The notes: generated by a model from the letters alone, not told the origin. Shown: positions 1-6,904, counted from the first letter of the stretch. The stretch is 12,346 nt of DNA from Candidatus Aminicenantota bacterium (GCA_023137075.1 JAGLQA010000362.1:1-12346); one strand, 5' to 3'. A program made the numbers and translations.

Positions 1-1803
1 AATAAGTCCTTTTTTATCTGTATAATCATAATTTTTTTTTTGAATATATTATTGTTTCTGCCCACGATCGGTCATGACTTCATCGGTGATGACCATGTGC
101 TTATTGTGGATAATCCGCGTATCAAAGAGTTCGGTTCCCTTATCAAAGATTTAAAGTCCCCTTTTTCGTTGCGGGTCGATTCACCGCTGCTTCCCTATTG
201 GAGACCCATTATTCTTCTCTCCTACTACGTGGATTATAAAATCTGGGGATTAAAACCAGCCGGTTTTCACCTGACCAATATCATCTTCAATGCATTTAAT
301 GCCGTCCTGGTTTTTCTTTTATTCTTCCTGCCGGCAAAAAAACCCTTTCCTGCTTTCCTGGTTTCGCTCCTTTTTTCCCTTCACCCGGCCCATGCGGAAA
401 GTACGGCCTGGATATCCGGCCGGACAGATGTGTTGAGTGCCTTTTTTATACTTGTCTCCATTTCGGCTGTTATCTTATTCGTAAAAAAGAAAAAATTGTT
501 TTTTTATTTTCTCTCTTATCTTACTATGGTTTTAGCCTTCCTGTGCAAGGAGATTTCCCTTTTCCTGCCGGTTTTGATATCTCTCATTTTGATGTGGCCT
601 GCCACTCCGGGCAAAGAGGACCCTGTACGCCATTCCGGAGACCTGCCGTCCTCAAAAGGAAAAAAAGCAGCCCTCCTGCTTTCGCTTCCCTTCTGGTTGA
701 CTGCAGTCGCTTATGTTTACCTTCATGCGACCTATACCCGCATGCCCTCTTTTATCTTCAAAACGTCTCCCGGAGACATCTTGAATATCATCAAGACAAT
801 CGGCGCCTACACACGGATATTATTCCTGCCTTTTTTCCCGGCTCCCTATTTTTCCATGAGAGAATTCGATAAATTCACTGTCGAATATATCCTACTTTTT
901 GTCCTCGCGATTATTATCCTGGTATGGATCATCAAACGCAGAGACCACTTTAAACTGAGTTTTTTTAGCCTGGGCGCGCTCATTTTTTTAATTCCCGTAC
1001 TCAATCCCCGGATAATCCCCGCCTATCCCGGCATTTCCTTTCGTTTCACTTATATTTCCACGCTTTTTGCCGCAGTTTTTTATACGGAAATCCTGTACTA
1101 TTTAAAAAGGGGGCCGGAGAACGGAAAAACCGGTGGGCATAACAAAAAGGTTCGTTTTTTAAGCAGAGGTTTGCGGGACGGCAATAAATTGAGGTCGCTT
1201 CTTTTCGTTATTTTTCTTGTTTTATTAGGCGGTAGTTTTGCCGTGGAATCCTTTTATTACCAGGTTTTTTTCAAAAACGAACAGCAGATGGATATTATTA
1301 TCAATTATTACCCCGATGAGGAACAACCGCTGTTCAATATTGCCCTGCGTAAAGCTCGCCAGGGTGACTACCACCAGGCCCTAGGGTTTATCAATGCGGC
1401 CATCGAAAAGAACAAAACCAATCCCTGGAAATCCTTTTTAGTTCAGGCCAGGTTAGATAAGGCGCGGTTGCTGCTTTACCTAGACCGCCGGGAAGAGGGC
1501 AGGGCGCTGCTCGAACAAATTCTAAACACCTCTCCTGAAACCTCTCATCGCTTCCAGGCTTATTTGCGCATGTCGGAATACTACGAGTTAAAAACCGATT
1601 ACGCCACTGCCGTCAGTATGCTGCGAAAAGCCGAAACCATGGGTCAGACCCCTTACCTGTTTTATCGCTGCGCGTATGTTCTCAGCCTGATGGGTAAGCG
1701 CCGCGAAGCGCTGGAGATCATCGAAAAAGCGGGAACTGTGGGCATGAAAACGTCGCAGTTAGAGCAATTGGGAGCAGAAATCCGGCTGCAGTCGCCCCTT
1801 TAA
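1..1803 (+). CDS. TMTC-like multi-pass membrane protein with C-terminal TPRs (5' end outside window)
   Basis: Integral membrane protein of the GT-C-like TMTC/DUF1736 type, which in characterised eukaryotic members transfers mannose from a lipid carrier to proteins. The frame is open to base 1, and the codons before the first TTG (base 40) encode a hydrophobic run, so the gene probably begins upstream of the window. Residues below are numbered from that TTG. Family hallmarks are an acidic pair in the first outer loop (GDDH, 16-19), YWRP (53-56), GFHLTNI (75-81) and HPAHAESTAWISGRTD (115-130). About nine or ten hydrophobic segments are spread to residue 404. From about 427 to 565 come three or four TPR-like helical pairs. 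The stop is followed by a spacer with inverted repeats. The membrane-TPR architecture is clear. The sugar-transfer activity is inferred from family only, and many bacterial members have no known substrate. Confidence 0.8.
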   Translation, partial: NKSFFICIIIIFFLNILLFLPTIGHDFIGDDHVLIVDNPRIKEFGSLIKDLKSPFSLRVDSPLLPYWRPIILLSYYVDYKIWGLKPAGFHLTNIIFNAFNAVLVFLLFFLPAKKPFPAFLVSLLFSLHPAHAESTAWISGRTDVLSAFFILVSISAVILFVKKKKLFFYFLSYLTMVLAFLCKEISLFLPVLISLILMWPATPGKEDPVRHSGDLPSSKGKKAALLLSLPFWLTAVAYVYLHATYTRMPSFIFKTSPGDILNIIKTIGAYTRILFLPFFPAPYFSMREFDKFTVEYILLFVLAIIILVWIIKRRDHFKLSFFSLGALIFLIPVLNPRIIPAYPGISFRFTYISTLFAAVFYTEILYYLKRGPENGKTGGHNKKVRFLSRGLRDGNKLRSLLFVIFLVLLGGSFAVESFYYQVFFKNEQQMDIIINYYPDEEQPLFNIALRKARQGDYHQALGFINAAIEKNKTNPWKSFLVQARLDKARLLLYLDRREEGRALLEQILNTSPETSHRFQAYLRMSEYYELKTDYATAVSMLRKAETMGQTPYLFYRCAYVLSLMGKRREALEIIEKAGTVGMKTSQLEQLGAEIRLQSPL

Positions 1804-1815
1804 GAAATTACCGCC

Positions 1816-1850
1816 CAGTTTATAAACTGAGTTTATAGTGTTTATAAACA
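1816..1850. repeat. Two adjacent perfect palindromes built on GTTTATA
   Basis: CAGTTTATAAACTG (1816-1829) and TGTTTATAAACA (1839-1850) are each perfect palindromes of 14 and 12 bases. GTTTATA occurs three times, at 1818, 1831 and 1840. They lie 12 bases past the stop of the membrane-protein gene. They could form weak AT-rich hairpins at the transcript end or serve as a protein-binding site. No U-tract follows, so they are not a classical terminator. Confidence 0.6.
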
Positions 1851-1853
1851 GTT

Positions 1854-1925
1854 GCTGTCCGACGCTGAAAAAAAGGGACAGCCCTCCGGGGTATTTCATG
1901 TGATTTGAAAAAATGTAATACCCGG
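1854..1925. repeat. Two further inverted repeats in the spacer before the PilZ gene
   Basis: GCTGTCC (1854-1860) pairs with GGACAGC (1876-1882) across a 15-base loop. CCGGGGTATT (1886-1895) pairs with AATACCCGG (1917-1925) with one bulged G and a 21-base loop. Together they could fold into two successive stem-loops. No T-run follows either stem. They may stabilise or end the upstream mRNA, or be part of a structured leader; the sequence alone does not decide. Confidence 0.5.
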
Positions 1926-2083
1926 ATCGCCATGATAGTAAAGCTTTTCCGGCTCACAGCAAACAAAAAAATAAACTAAAGCCCTTTGGCGTCAACCTGG
2001 CAAGGAAATTGCTAAGCATTTAGTGGCTGTATTTTTGTCGGGCAGCCGGAGGAAATTAATTTACGGACCTGGAAGACCAAAAG

Positions 2084-2410
2084 GTGGTTAACATAGAGAG
2101 AAGAAAGAGTCAACGCGTCAAAAAGGCGTTGCCGTTAAGCATTAACAATGAAAAGGGTACTCTGGCGGATATATCAAGAGAGGGGCTTGGTATATCCCCG
2201 GAGATTATACCGGTTGGCGAAACCATTTATGTAAAGATGGAGGTAAATGAGGAAGTGCTGGATCTGCAAGGCAAAATAAAGTGGATCGCCTTTACCAAAA
2301 CTCAAGAAGGTGCCTGCCATATCGGTTTTTATATCACAAAAGCTCCTGAAGCGTATTATAAGTTTGTCGACAACCTGCTGCTGGGGAGGGATGTGGATTT
2401 TAAGAACTGA
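2084..2410 (+). CDS. Single-domain PilZ protein (c-di-GMP receptor type)
   Basis: Small cytoplasmic protein consisting of essentially one PilZ domain, the family that binds cyclic di-GMP and passes the signal to motility, secretion or exopolysaccharide machinery. Both nucleotide-binding motifs are present: RxxxR at residues 7-11 (preceded by another Arg) and DxSxxG at 29-34 (DISREG). GKIKWI (63-68) fits a beta-strand of the barrel. At 108 residues it has room for no output domain, so it should act through a partner. The start is uncertain. GTG at 2084 keeps the whole domain, but the best Shine-Dalgarno (GGAGGAA, 2048-2054) lies 29 bases upstream and the frame stays open back to a stop at 2057. 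No cyclase or phosphodiesterase gene lies in the window, so the target is unknown. Confidence 0.82.
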   Translation: MVNIERRKSQRVKKALPLSINNEKGTLADISREGLGISPEIIPVGETIYVKMEVNEEVLDLQGKIKWIAFTKTQEGACHIGFYITKAPEAYYKFVDNLLLGRDVDFKN

Positions 2411-2484
2411 ATCCAATCTCTTGCGGTTGCCCATCATTGCAGGATTATGGAATTTAGGCGGTTGATTTGGGTCTCGAAGATGGG

Positions 2485-2514
2485 TTGATAATACTACCTT
2501 GTTAGTGATATAAT
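2485..2514 (+). promoter_or_regulatory. Sigma-70 promoter for the ankyrin-PD40 gene
   Basis: TTGATA (2485-2490), an 18-base spacer and TATAAT (2509-2514) make a near-consensus housekeeping promoter. Transcription would start near 2521 and give a leader of about 32 nt carrying AGGAG at 2541-2545, seven bases before the ATG. Confidence 0.7.
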
Positions 2515-2552
2515 CAATTTCTATAACCAGGAAATAAAGTAGGAGTTATATA

Positions 2553-4148
2553 ATGATTATGATGAAAAAAAAGATCACAATAGTGCTTACCTTGTTTGTT
2601 TTTTTAATGCCCGTCATGGCTTCCGGCATTCATGAGGCAGCTAGAAGAGGCGACCTGAAAAAAGTAGAGGAACTTCTTGCTAAGGATCCCGGGTTAGCAA
2701 ACGCAAGAATTACCAGCGCCGAAGAAGGCGCGAATTTCAGAAAAACACCCCTCCATTTTGCCGCGGAATTCGGGGGTAAAGAAATTGTCACATTATTACT
2801 CGCCAATAAGGCGGATGTGGATGCCAGGACAGCTTTCGGATTTTCGCCTCTGCACTATGCCGCGATGAAAGGGCAAAAGGAAGTGGCGGAATTATTGATC
2901 TCAAATGGGTGTAAATTGGACCTTAAAAATACCTTCAATATTACGCCGATCTTTCTGGCCGCCTCCCAGGGGCATGTTGAAATTGTCGAAATGCTGGTCT
3001 CAAAAGGAATTGATATTAACATAAAAGGGAATAATGGGATGACCCTGCTGCATGCGGCTGCTTTAGGCGGCAGTATCACCGCGACGCTTCAACTGATTGA
3101 GAAAGGTGTGGATATAAATGTCCGGAACATCTTTGGAAAAACCCCCATGCATTTTGCAGCGGCTGAAGGACATAAAGGGGTGGTCGAAGTATTGGTCGCC
3201 AACAAGGCGGATTTAAACGCAAAGAGCTTAGATGGGAAAACTCCGCTCCACAATGCCGAAGAGAATGAACATAACGATATCGTTGAATTCCTGAAAATGA
3301 AGAGAGCAGACCAGAGTCCGAGGGAATTTCCCCTTTTAAAGGGAGATTACCTGGGACAGAAAAAACCGGGTTTAACCCCCGAGGTTTTTGCCCCTGGGAT
3401 CGTGTCTACCGATGGCGGCGAATTTGCCGGGACCTTCTCTCCCGATGGTAAAGAGTTCTATTTCACCCGGAGCGGAGGTGAGAAGAGGTTGCAAACAAAC
3501 ACGATAATGGTTACGAAGCGGGTGAACGGTTTATGGACAGAACCCGAAATTGCCCCATTTTCAGGGAAATATTTCGATTTCGAACCCTTTATTACCCCAG
3601 ATGGCAATAAGCTTTATTTCGGAACAATGAGGGCATTGGATGGGTCAGCTAAACAGGGTGTACTGCATCAATGGTTTTTAGAAAAAACCCGGACCGGTTG
3701 GTCAGAGCCGAAATCCTTAGGGTCTCCCTTTGTCGAAAGATTTGTGATGTATCCGACTGTTTCTAAAAATAAAAACATCTACTTTTCAGGAAAGGAAGGC
3801 ATTTTCATGTCTCGCTTTAAAGATGGGAAATACCAGGAACCTGAAAAACTCGGTGAAGAAACGGTAAATTTCTTTTCTTTTACGGCCCACCCCTTTATCG
3901 CCCCTGATGAAAGTTATCTTATTTTTGATGCCCATCCCTATGGCATGTATCCCGATATTTTTATCAGTTTCAGGAAGGGAGACGGTTCCTGGACCCGGGC
4001 CCGAAAAATAGGAAACCGGGTTAATACAGGGGAATCCGAAATGTGCCCCTATGTTTCCCCGGATGGCAAATATTTCTTTTTCTCACGAACCAAGAACATT
4101 TACTGGATGAGCGCTTCCGTAATCGATGATTTGAAATCCAAAAGATAA
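2553..4148 (+). CDS. Exported ankyrin-repeat protein fused to a PD40/WD40-like beta-propeller
   Basis: Predicted exported protein of 531 residues combining two protein-binding repeat domains. Residues 1-23 look like a signal peptide: Lys-rich start, hydrophobic core, cut near VMA-SG. About seven ankyrin repeats follow (roughly 26-58, 63-93, 96-126, 129-158, 162-192, 195-224, 228-250), with typical TPLHFAA, SPLHYAA and TPMHFAA helices. After a linker, residues 280-515 hold PD40 (TolB/WD40-like) strands: FSPDGKEFYFTR (295-306), ITPDGNKLYFGT (347-358), IAPDESYLIFDA (449-460) and VSPDGKYFFFSR (501-512). No catalytic motif is visible, so a scaffold or ligand-binding role outside the cytoplasm is the safest inference. 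AGGAG seven bases before ATG 2553 supports this start; in-frame ATGs at 2559 and 2562 are less well spaced. It has its own promoter and looks monocistronic. Confidence 0.85.
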   Translation: MIMMKKKITIVLTLFVFLMPVMASGIHEAARRGDLKKVEELLAKDPGLANARITSAEEGANFRKTPLHFAAEFGGKEIVTLLLANKADVDARTAFGFSPLHYAAMKGQKEVAELLISNGCKLDLKNTFNITPIFLAASQGHVEIVEMLVSKGIDINIKGNNGMTLLHAAALGGSITATLQLIEKGVDINVRNIFGKTPMHFAAAEGHKGVVEVLVANKADLNAKSLDGKTPLHNAEENEHNDIVEFLKMKRADQSPREFPLLKGDYLGQKKPGLTPEVFAPGIVSTDGGEFAGTFSPDGKEFYFTRSGGEKRLQTNTIMVTKRVNGLWTEPEIAPFSGKYFDFEPFITPDGNKLYFGTMRALDGSAKQGVLHQWFLEKTRTGWSEPKSLGSPFVERFVMYPTVSKNKNIYFSGKEGIFMSRFKDGKYQEPEKLGEETVNFFSFTAHPFIAPDESYLIFDAHPYGMYPDIFISFRKGDGSWTRARKIGNRVNTGESEMCPYVSPDGKYFFFSRTKNIYWMSASVIDDLKSKR

Positions 4149-4162
4149 AATTTACACCTATC

Positions 4163-4220
4163 TTTTCCCTGTTACCCGGGAATAAAAGGGACATTTTTAT
4201 CTGTCCGGGTGACGGGAAAA
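4163..4220. terminator. Long inverted repeat between convergent genes, possible bidirectional terminator
   Basis: TTTTCCC (4163-4169) and ACCCGG (4174-4179) pair with GGGAAAA (4214-4220) and CCGGGT (4205-4210). An alternative inner stem is GGACA (4189-4193) with TGTCC (4202-4206). It lies between the ankyrin-PD40 stop (4148) and the stop of the minus-strand lanthipeptide precursor (4256), as expected for a shared terminator. Neither strand ends in a good U-tract, so it is not a canonical intrinsic terminator. Confidence 0.45.
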
Positions 4221-4255
4221 TACGAGTCGCTTCAGTAAATGATTAACAATTAGCG

Positions 4256-4450
4256 TTAAATACAGATATCTGTCGAATCACCATTGTTTTCTTTGCCTGT
4301 AGTCGCACAGCCGCAGCCAAGCGTATAACAGGTATGCAATAGTTCCGTTACCTTGGTTCCGCCCAGGATGGCGTCCATTTCGTTGTTGTTTAAGGCAGCA
4401 ATGGTTTCTTTTGTTAACACTAACTTTTTTGTAACTACTTTTTTTTTCAT
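4256..4450 (-). CDS. Class I lanthipeptide-type precursor peptide (RiPP), orphan
   Basis: A 64-residue precursor of a ribosomally made, post-translationally modified peptide. The leader (1-31) carries the KKLxLxKETIAxLNxxEMxxIxGG pattern known from class I lanthipeptide precursors of Bacteroidota and related phyla, and ends in a double-glycine site (LGG, 29-31). The predicted core (32-64) has four Cys (41, 46, 48, 63) and eight Ser/Thr (32, 35, 40, 43, 50, 51, 59, 60), suited to lanthionine rings. TLGC (43-46) has the spacing of nisin ring B (TPGC), and STDIC (59-63) could form a five-residue ring. GAGGAG stands about six bases before the ATG. No dehydratase, cyclase, peptidase-transporter or immunity gene lies in the window, so modifying enzymes must act in trans or the gene is idle. 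Leader recognition is strong; class and product are inferred. Confidence 0.8.
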   Translation of the reverse strand: MKKKVVTKKLVLTKETIAALNNNEMDAILGGTKVTELLHTCYTLGCGCATTGKENNGDSTDICI

Positions 4451-4876
4451 TTTTATCTCCTCACGAAAAAATTTTTTTTAAGCGTTGCACAATATTTTTA
4501 TACAATTTCCTCCTGCACGGTGATTTAAATTTTGAGGTTTAATTCGCTAATTGCAACTTGAATTAGAATTTAATCGTTTATTCCCAACAACCGATTAATC
4601 TACTAAAAAAAAAATTCTTTCAACAATACCTTAGATAAACTTAATATAGTATAAAAAGGGGAAATTTTCAATTGAAAAGGAGAAAAAATACAAATTTTTC
4701 CGGGTATTTTTCATTTTTATCCCGTGAAAATTCTATTATTTTCAGGAGATGAAAATCATTGATAATAGTACCTTTTCGAAGCATTGGCTTTTATCAAATA
4801 ATAAATGATAAAAAAATTGCACATGGGGGGTGACGAACACAGTTCGCGCGGGGCGGGTCTGTTTTTTCTGGTAAAA
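4451..4876. other. AT-rich gene-free region upstream of the lanthipeptide precursor
   Basis: No convincing gene in 426 bases. It holds the precursor's ribosome-binding site and several inverted repeats: CTAATT/AATTAG (4547-4552, 4561-4566), TTAATCG/CGATTAA (4570-4576, 4592-4598), the perfect palindrome TTTTCAATTGAAAA (4665-4678), an imperfect repeat with arms 4693-4704 and 4721-4732, and GAAAAT/ATTTTC pairs between 4726 and 4757. The right end runs into the 3' end of the racemase gene; no good terminator for that gene was found there. Confidence 0.6.
4562..4590 (-). promoter_or_regulatory. Candidate promoter of the lanthipeptide precursor
   Basis: On the minus strand, TTGTTG (4590-4585), a 17-base spacer and TCTAAT (4567-4562) form a weak sigma-70-like promoter. 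The -10 is good and the -35 poor. The leader to the ATG at 4450 would be about 105 nt. The inverted repeat TTAATCG/CGATTAA (4570-4598) overlaps the -35 and spacer, where a regulator could act. This is a tentative reading in AT-rich DNA. Confidence 0.25.
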
Positions 4877-5593
4877 CTACCCCACCGGTTCCCGGCATCC
4901 TGCCCGTTCGATAGATCGCCGGGCGATGATCATAAGGGGTTCAATGAAGGGAACGGCGAAGTGAGCCGGCTGCAAGGCCAGGGGAATTTCCGTACATCCG
5001 GCGATAACAGCCCGGCATCCTTTCTCATTGACGAGATCGGAAACAACTTCAAGGAGGATGCTGCTCGGCTGACTGGTAAAACCGGCCTTAATTCCTTTTT
5101 CACCGTAAACGGCACTCATGACTTTTGACTGGTTTTTTTTGCCCGGTATTATTATCTCTTTCCCTATTTTTTTTAGTTCATTTTGAAATATGCGGGTTTC
5201 TATTGTTCCGGTTGTGGCCAGCAGGCCGAATTTTCGGACTTCAGGCATTTCCTTATCGATGTATGCAGCCGTCTCTTCCAACATATGAAGAAAAGGTATT
5301 TTTATATTTTTTATAATTTCCGGGTAATAATAGTGGGCCGTTATACAGGGCATTACTATAAAATCAACACCGGCATTTTCTAAAAACTTTGCACCTTCGA
5401 TCAAAAGAGGAAGTGGGGAGGGGCCGTTATTTATAATTGCCTCGGTGCGGTCGGGAATCTGTGGATTGCTGAAGATGACGACGGGGAAATGGTCACTGTC
5501 TTTTCCTGCTGTAGTATACCGGGTAACCAGGTCAAAGAGGTAACCCGTTGCTTTGGGTCCCATACCGCCTAATATGCCGATTGTTTTTTTCAC
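4877..5593 (-). CDS. Aspartate/glutamate racemase family protein
   Basis: Cofactor-independent amino-acid racemase of the Asp/Glu/hydantoin racemase superfamily, 238 residues, close to the usual family length. It would interconvert L and D forms of an acidic or related amino acid in the cytoplasm, using two cysteines as acid and base. Visible signatures are GILGGMGP (6-13), DRT (48-50), MPCITAH with Cys83 (81-87), GLLATTGT (123-130) and AGCTE with Cys200 (198-202). Both catalytic Cys are present. The residue after Cys83 is Ile, where many members have Asn (PCNTxH), so substrate preference may differ. The start is GTG at 5593, with GGAG six bases upstream. It lies 69 bases downstream of the P1 peptidase on the same strand, so a shared transcript is likely. 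Free aspartate, glutamate or a broad range are all possible substrates. Confidence 0.85.
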   Translation of the reverse strand: MKKTIGILGGMGPKATGYLFDLVTRYTTAGKDSDHFPVVIFSNPQIPDRTEAIINNGPSPLPLLIEGAKFLENAGVDFIVMPCITAHYYYPEIIKNIKIPFLHMLEETAAYIDKEMPEVRKFGLLATTGTIETRIFQNELKKIGKEIIIPGKKNQSKVMSAVYGEKGIKAGFTSQPSSILLEVVSDLVNEKGCRAVIAGCTEIPLALQPAHFAVPFIEPLMIIARRSIERAGCREPVG

Positions 5594-5662
5594 TTACCGC
5601 TCCGGTAATTCCGTATTTATATAAAATTCGTACCTACTCGTGTCATTGGTGGTGAAGCGGGA

Positions 5663-6805
5663 TCAATGAATCCTGTTATATTTTCTCAAAATTTCTGTGA
5701 CTTTATCGATGGAAATGGCTTCTATGGATCGTTCTTCACGTCCTTTTGTGGTCGTAGCTTTAAATATAGAGTTCAGTATTGCTTCTTCACCGGCTTCTAT
5801 GACAGCCAGGAAAAGAGGTGACATCCGTTCATTCCTCAGAACCTCTGATTTCACAAGACCTGCTTCCGTCTGAAAGGGGATTCGCAGATTTTTTGCCGTT
5901 GAAAAAGCTATAACATAGTCGCCACTGCCGTTGGAACATATACCACCGGTCCTGGCCAATCCTAAAATGGCTCTCCTGGCCAATCGTTTCAGGTTCCGAG
6001 TGCAGAGGGGCGCATCGGTGGCCACCACTATCATGCAGGAGCCGTCTAACCGTCCTTTTAAAAAGTACCGCCCTAATTCCCGGCCCACCGGACAGCCGGT
6101 GATATCCAACGCCCCACCGAAATTGGTTTGCACCAGTACGCCCACCGTATAACCGCCGAGATTTTCGGGCAAAATGCGGGAAGCGGTCCCGATTCCCCCT
6201 TTGAAACCTAAGCACAGGGTCCCGGTTCCCGCACCCACACAGCCCTCTTCTACCTGGCCCGGTGAGGCGGAGTTTATGGCTTTCAGGACATGTTTTTTTT
6301 TGATGTGGCGTCCCCGTATGTCGTTTAGCCAGCCGTCATTTGTTTCACCCACAACCGGGTTTACCGATCTTACATCTTCGTTACCGGGAAGAGCGAGGAT
6401 ATAATCGATCAGGGCATCGGCGGCCGTAGGCACGCTCAGGGTATTGGTCAGGATGATCGGGGTTTCGATGTTGCCCAATTCCTCGATCTGGCTAATTCCG
6501 GTAAGCTTACCAAAACCGTTAGCCGTATAAACCGCGGCCGGTACTTTTTGCAGGAACAGGTTGTCGCCGTGAGCAAGCACGGCAGTGACACCGGTGCGGA
6601 TATGTCCGGATTTAACCAGGGTAAAATGGCCGACTTTTACGCCTGCCACGTCTGTGATGGCGTTCAGCTTGCCCGGGTTTAGAATCCCGATTTTGATTCC
6701 CAATTCCGCGGCCCTGGGTCTGCGGGCATCGACCTTGCCGGTCATATAAAAACCGGAAAGAAAAATGAGCGTTAATATAATAAATTTTTTTATATTTATC
6801 ATCAT
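5663..6805 (-). CDS. Exported P1 family (DmpA/S58) aminopeptidase
   Basis: P1 family peptidase related to the L-aminopeptidase/D-Ala-esterase DmpA and beta-peptidyl aminopeptidases. These are Ntn-type hydrolases that cut themselves before a Ser/Thr nucleophile and then remove N-terminal residues from short peptides. The predicted self-cleavage site is Gly255-Ser256 in DGSCMIVVATDAP. Other family blocks are TDVAGVKVGH (51-60), NGFGKLTG (96-103), FKGGIGTASR (201-210), QTNFG with Asn228 and NGSGD (292-296). Residues 1-27 look like a signal peptide (KKFIILTLIFLSGF core), so the enzyme is probably periplasmic or outside the cell, whereas DmpA itself is usually described as intracellular. At 380 residues it has full length. 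ATG 6805 follows TTAGGAAAAC, a modest Shine-Dalgarno; a second ATG is adjacent. It probably leads an operon with the downstream racemase. Confidence 0.9.
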   Translation of the reverse strand: MMINIKKFIILTLIFLSGFYMTGKVDARRPRAAELGIKIGILNPGKLNAITDVAGVKVGHFTLVKSGHIRTGVTAVLAHGDNLFLQKVPAAVYTANGFGKLTGISQIEELGNIETPIILTNTLSVPTAADALIDYILALPGNEDVRSVNPVVGETNDGWLNDIRGRHIKKKHVLKAINSASPGQVEEGCVGAGTGTLCLGFKGGIGTASRILPENLGGYTVGVLVQTNFGGALDITGCPVGRELGRYFLKGRLDGSCMIVVATDAPLCTRNLKRLARRAILGLARTGGICSNGSGDYVIAFSTAKNLRIPFQTEAGLVKSEVLRNERMSPLFLAVIEAGEEAILNSIFKATTTKGREERSIEAISIDKVTEILRKYNRIH

Positions 6806-6872
6806 GTTTTCCTAACAGATTTTACTTTTTTTTGCCAACAATTGCAAGTGCCCCAGGGTGATTATTTTAGAG

Positions 6873-6904
6873 TTGAAATAAACATGAAAATAATTTAATA
6901 TAAG
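6873..6904 (+). promoter_or_regulatory. Candidate promoter of the oxidoreductase gene
   Basis: TTGAAA (6873-6878) is followed by AT-rich DNA with overlapping -10 options, TTTAAT (6894-6899, 15-base spacer) or TATAAG (6899-6904, 20-base spacer). Neither spacing is ideal. The 148-bp gap between divergent genes must contain promoters in both directions, so one in this area is plausible, but the exact site is uncertain. Confidence 0.25.

Noticed and set aside
1926..2083. c-di-GMP riboswitch before the PilZ gene
   Set aside because: The idea fits the gene, but the conserved GEMM-I core and its tetraloop-receptor pattern could not be found by eye.
4458..4502. 14-codon minus-strand frame (MYKNIVQRLKKIFS) just before the lanthipeptide gene, next to an AGGAGG
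   Set aside because: TTG start only three bases after the Shine-Dalgarno and no recognisable homology; more likely part of the leader.
4805..5128. 107-codon plus-strand open frame over the 3' half of the racemase gene
   Set aside because: It is antisense to a clear racemase whose catalytic motifs are intact, and its translation has no recognisable domain.
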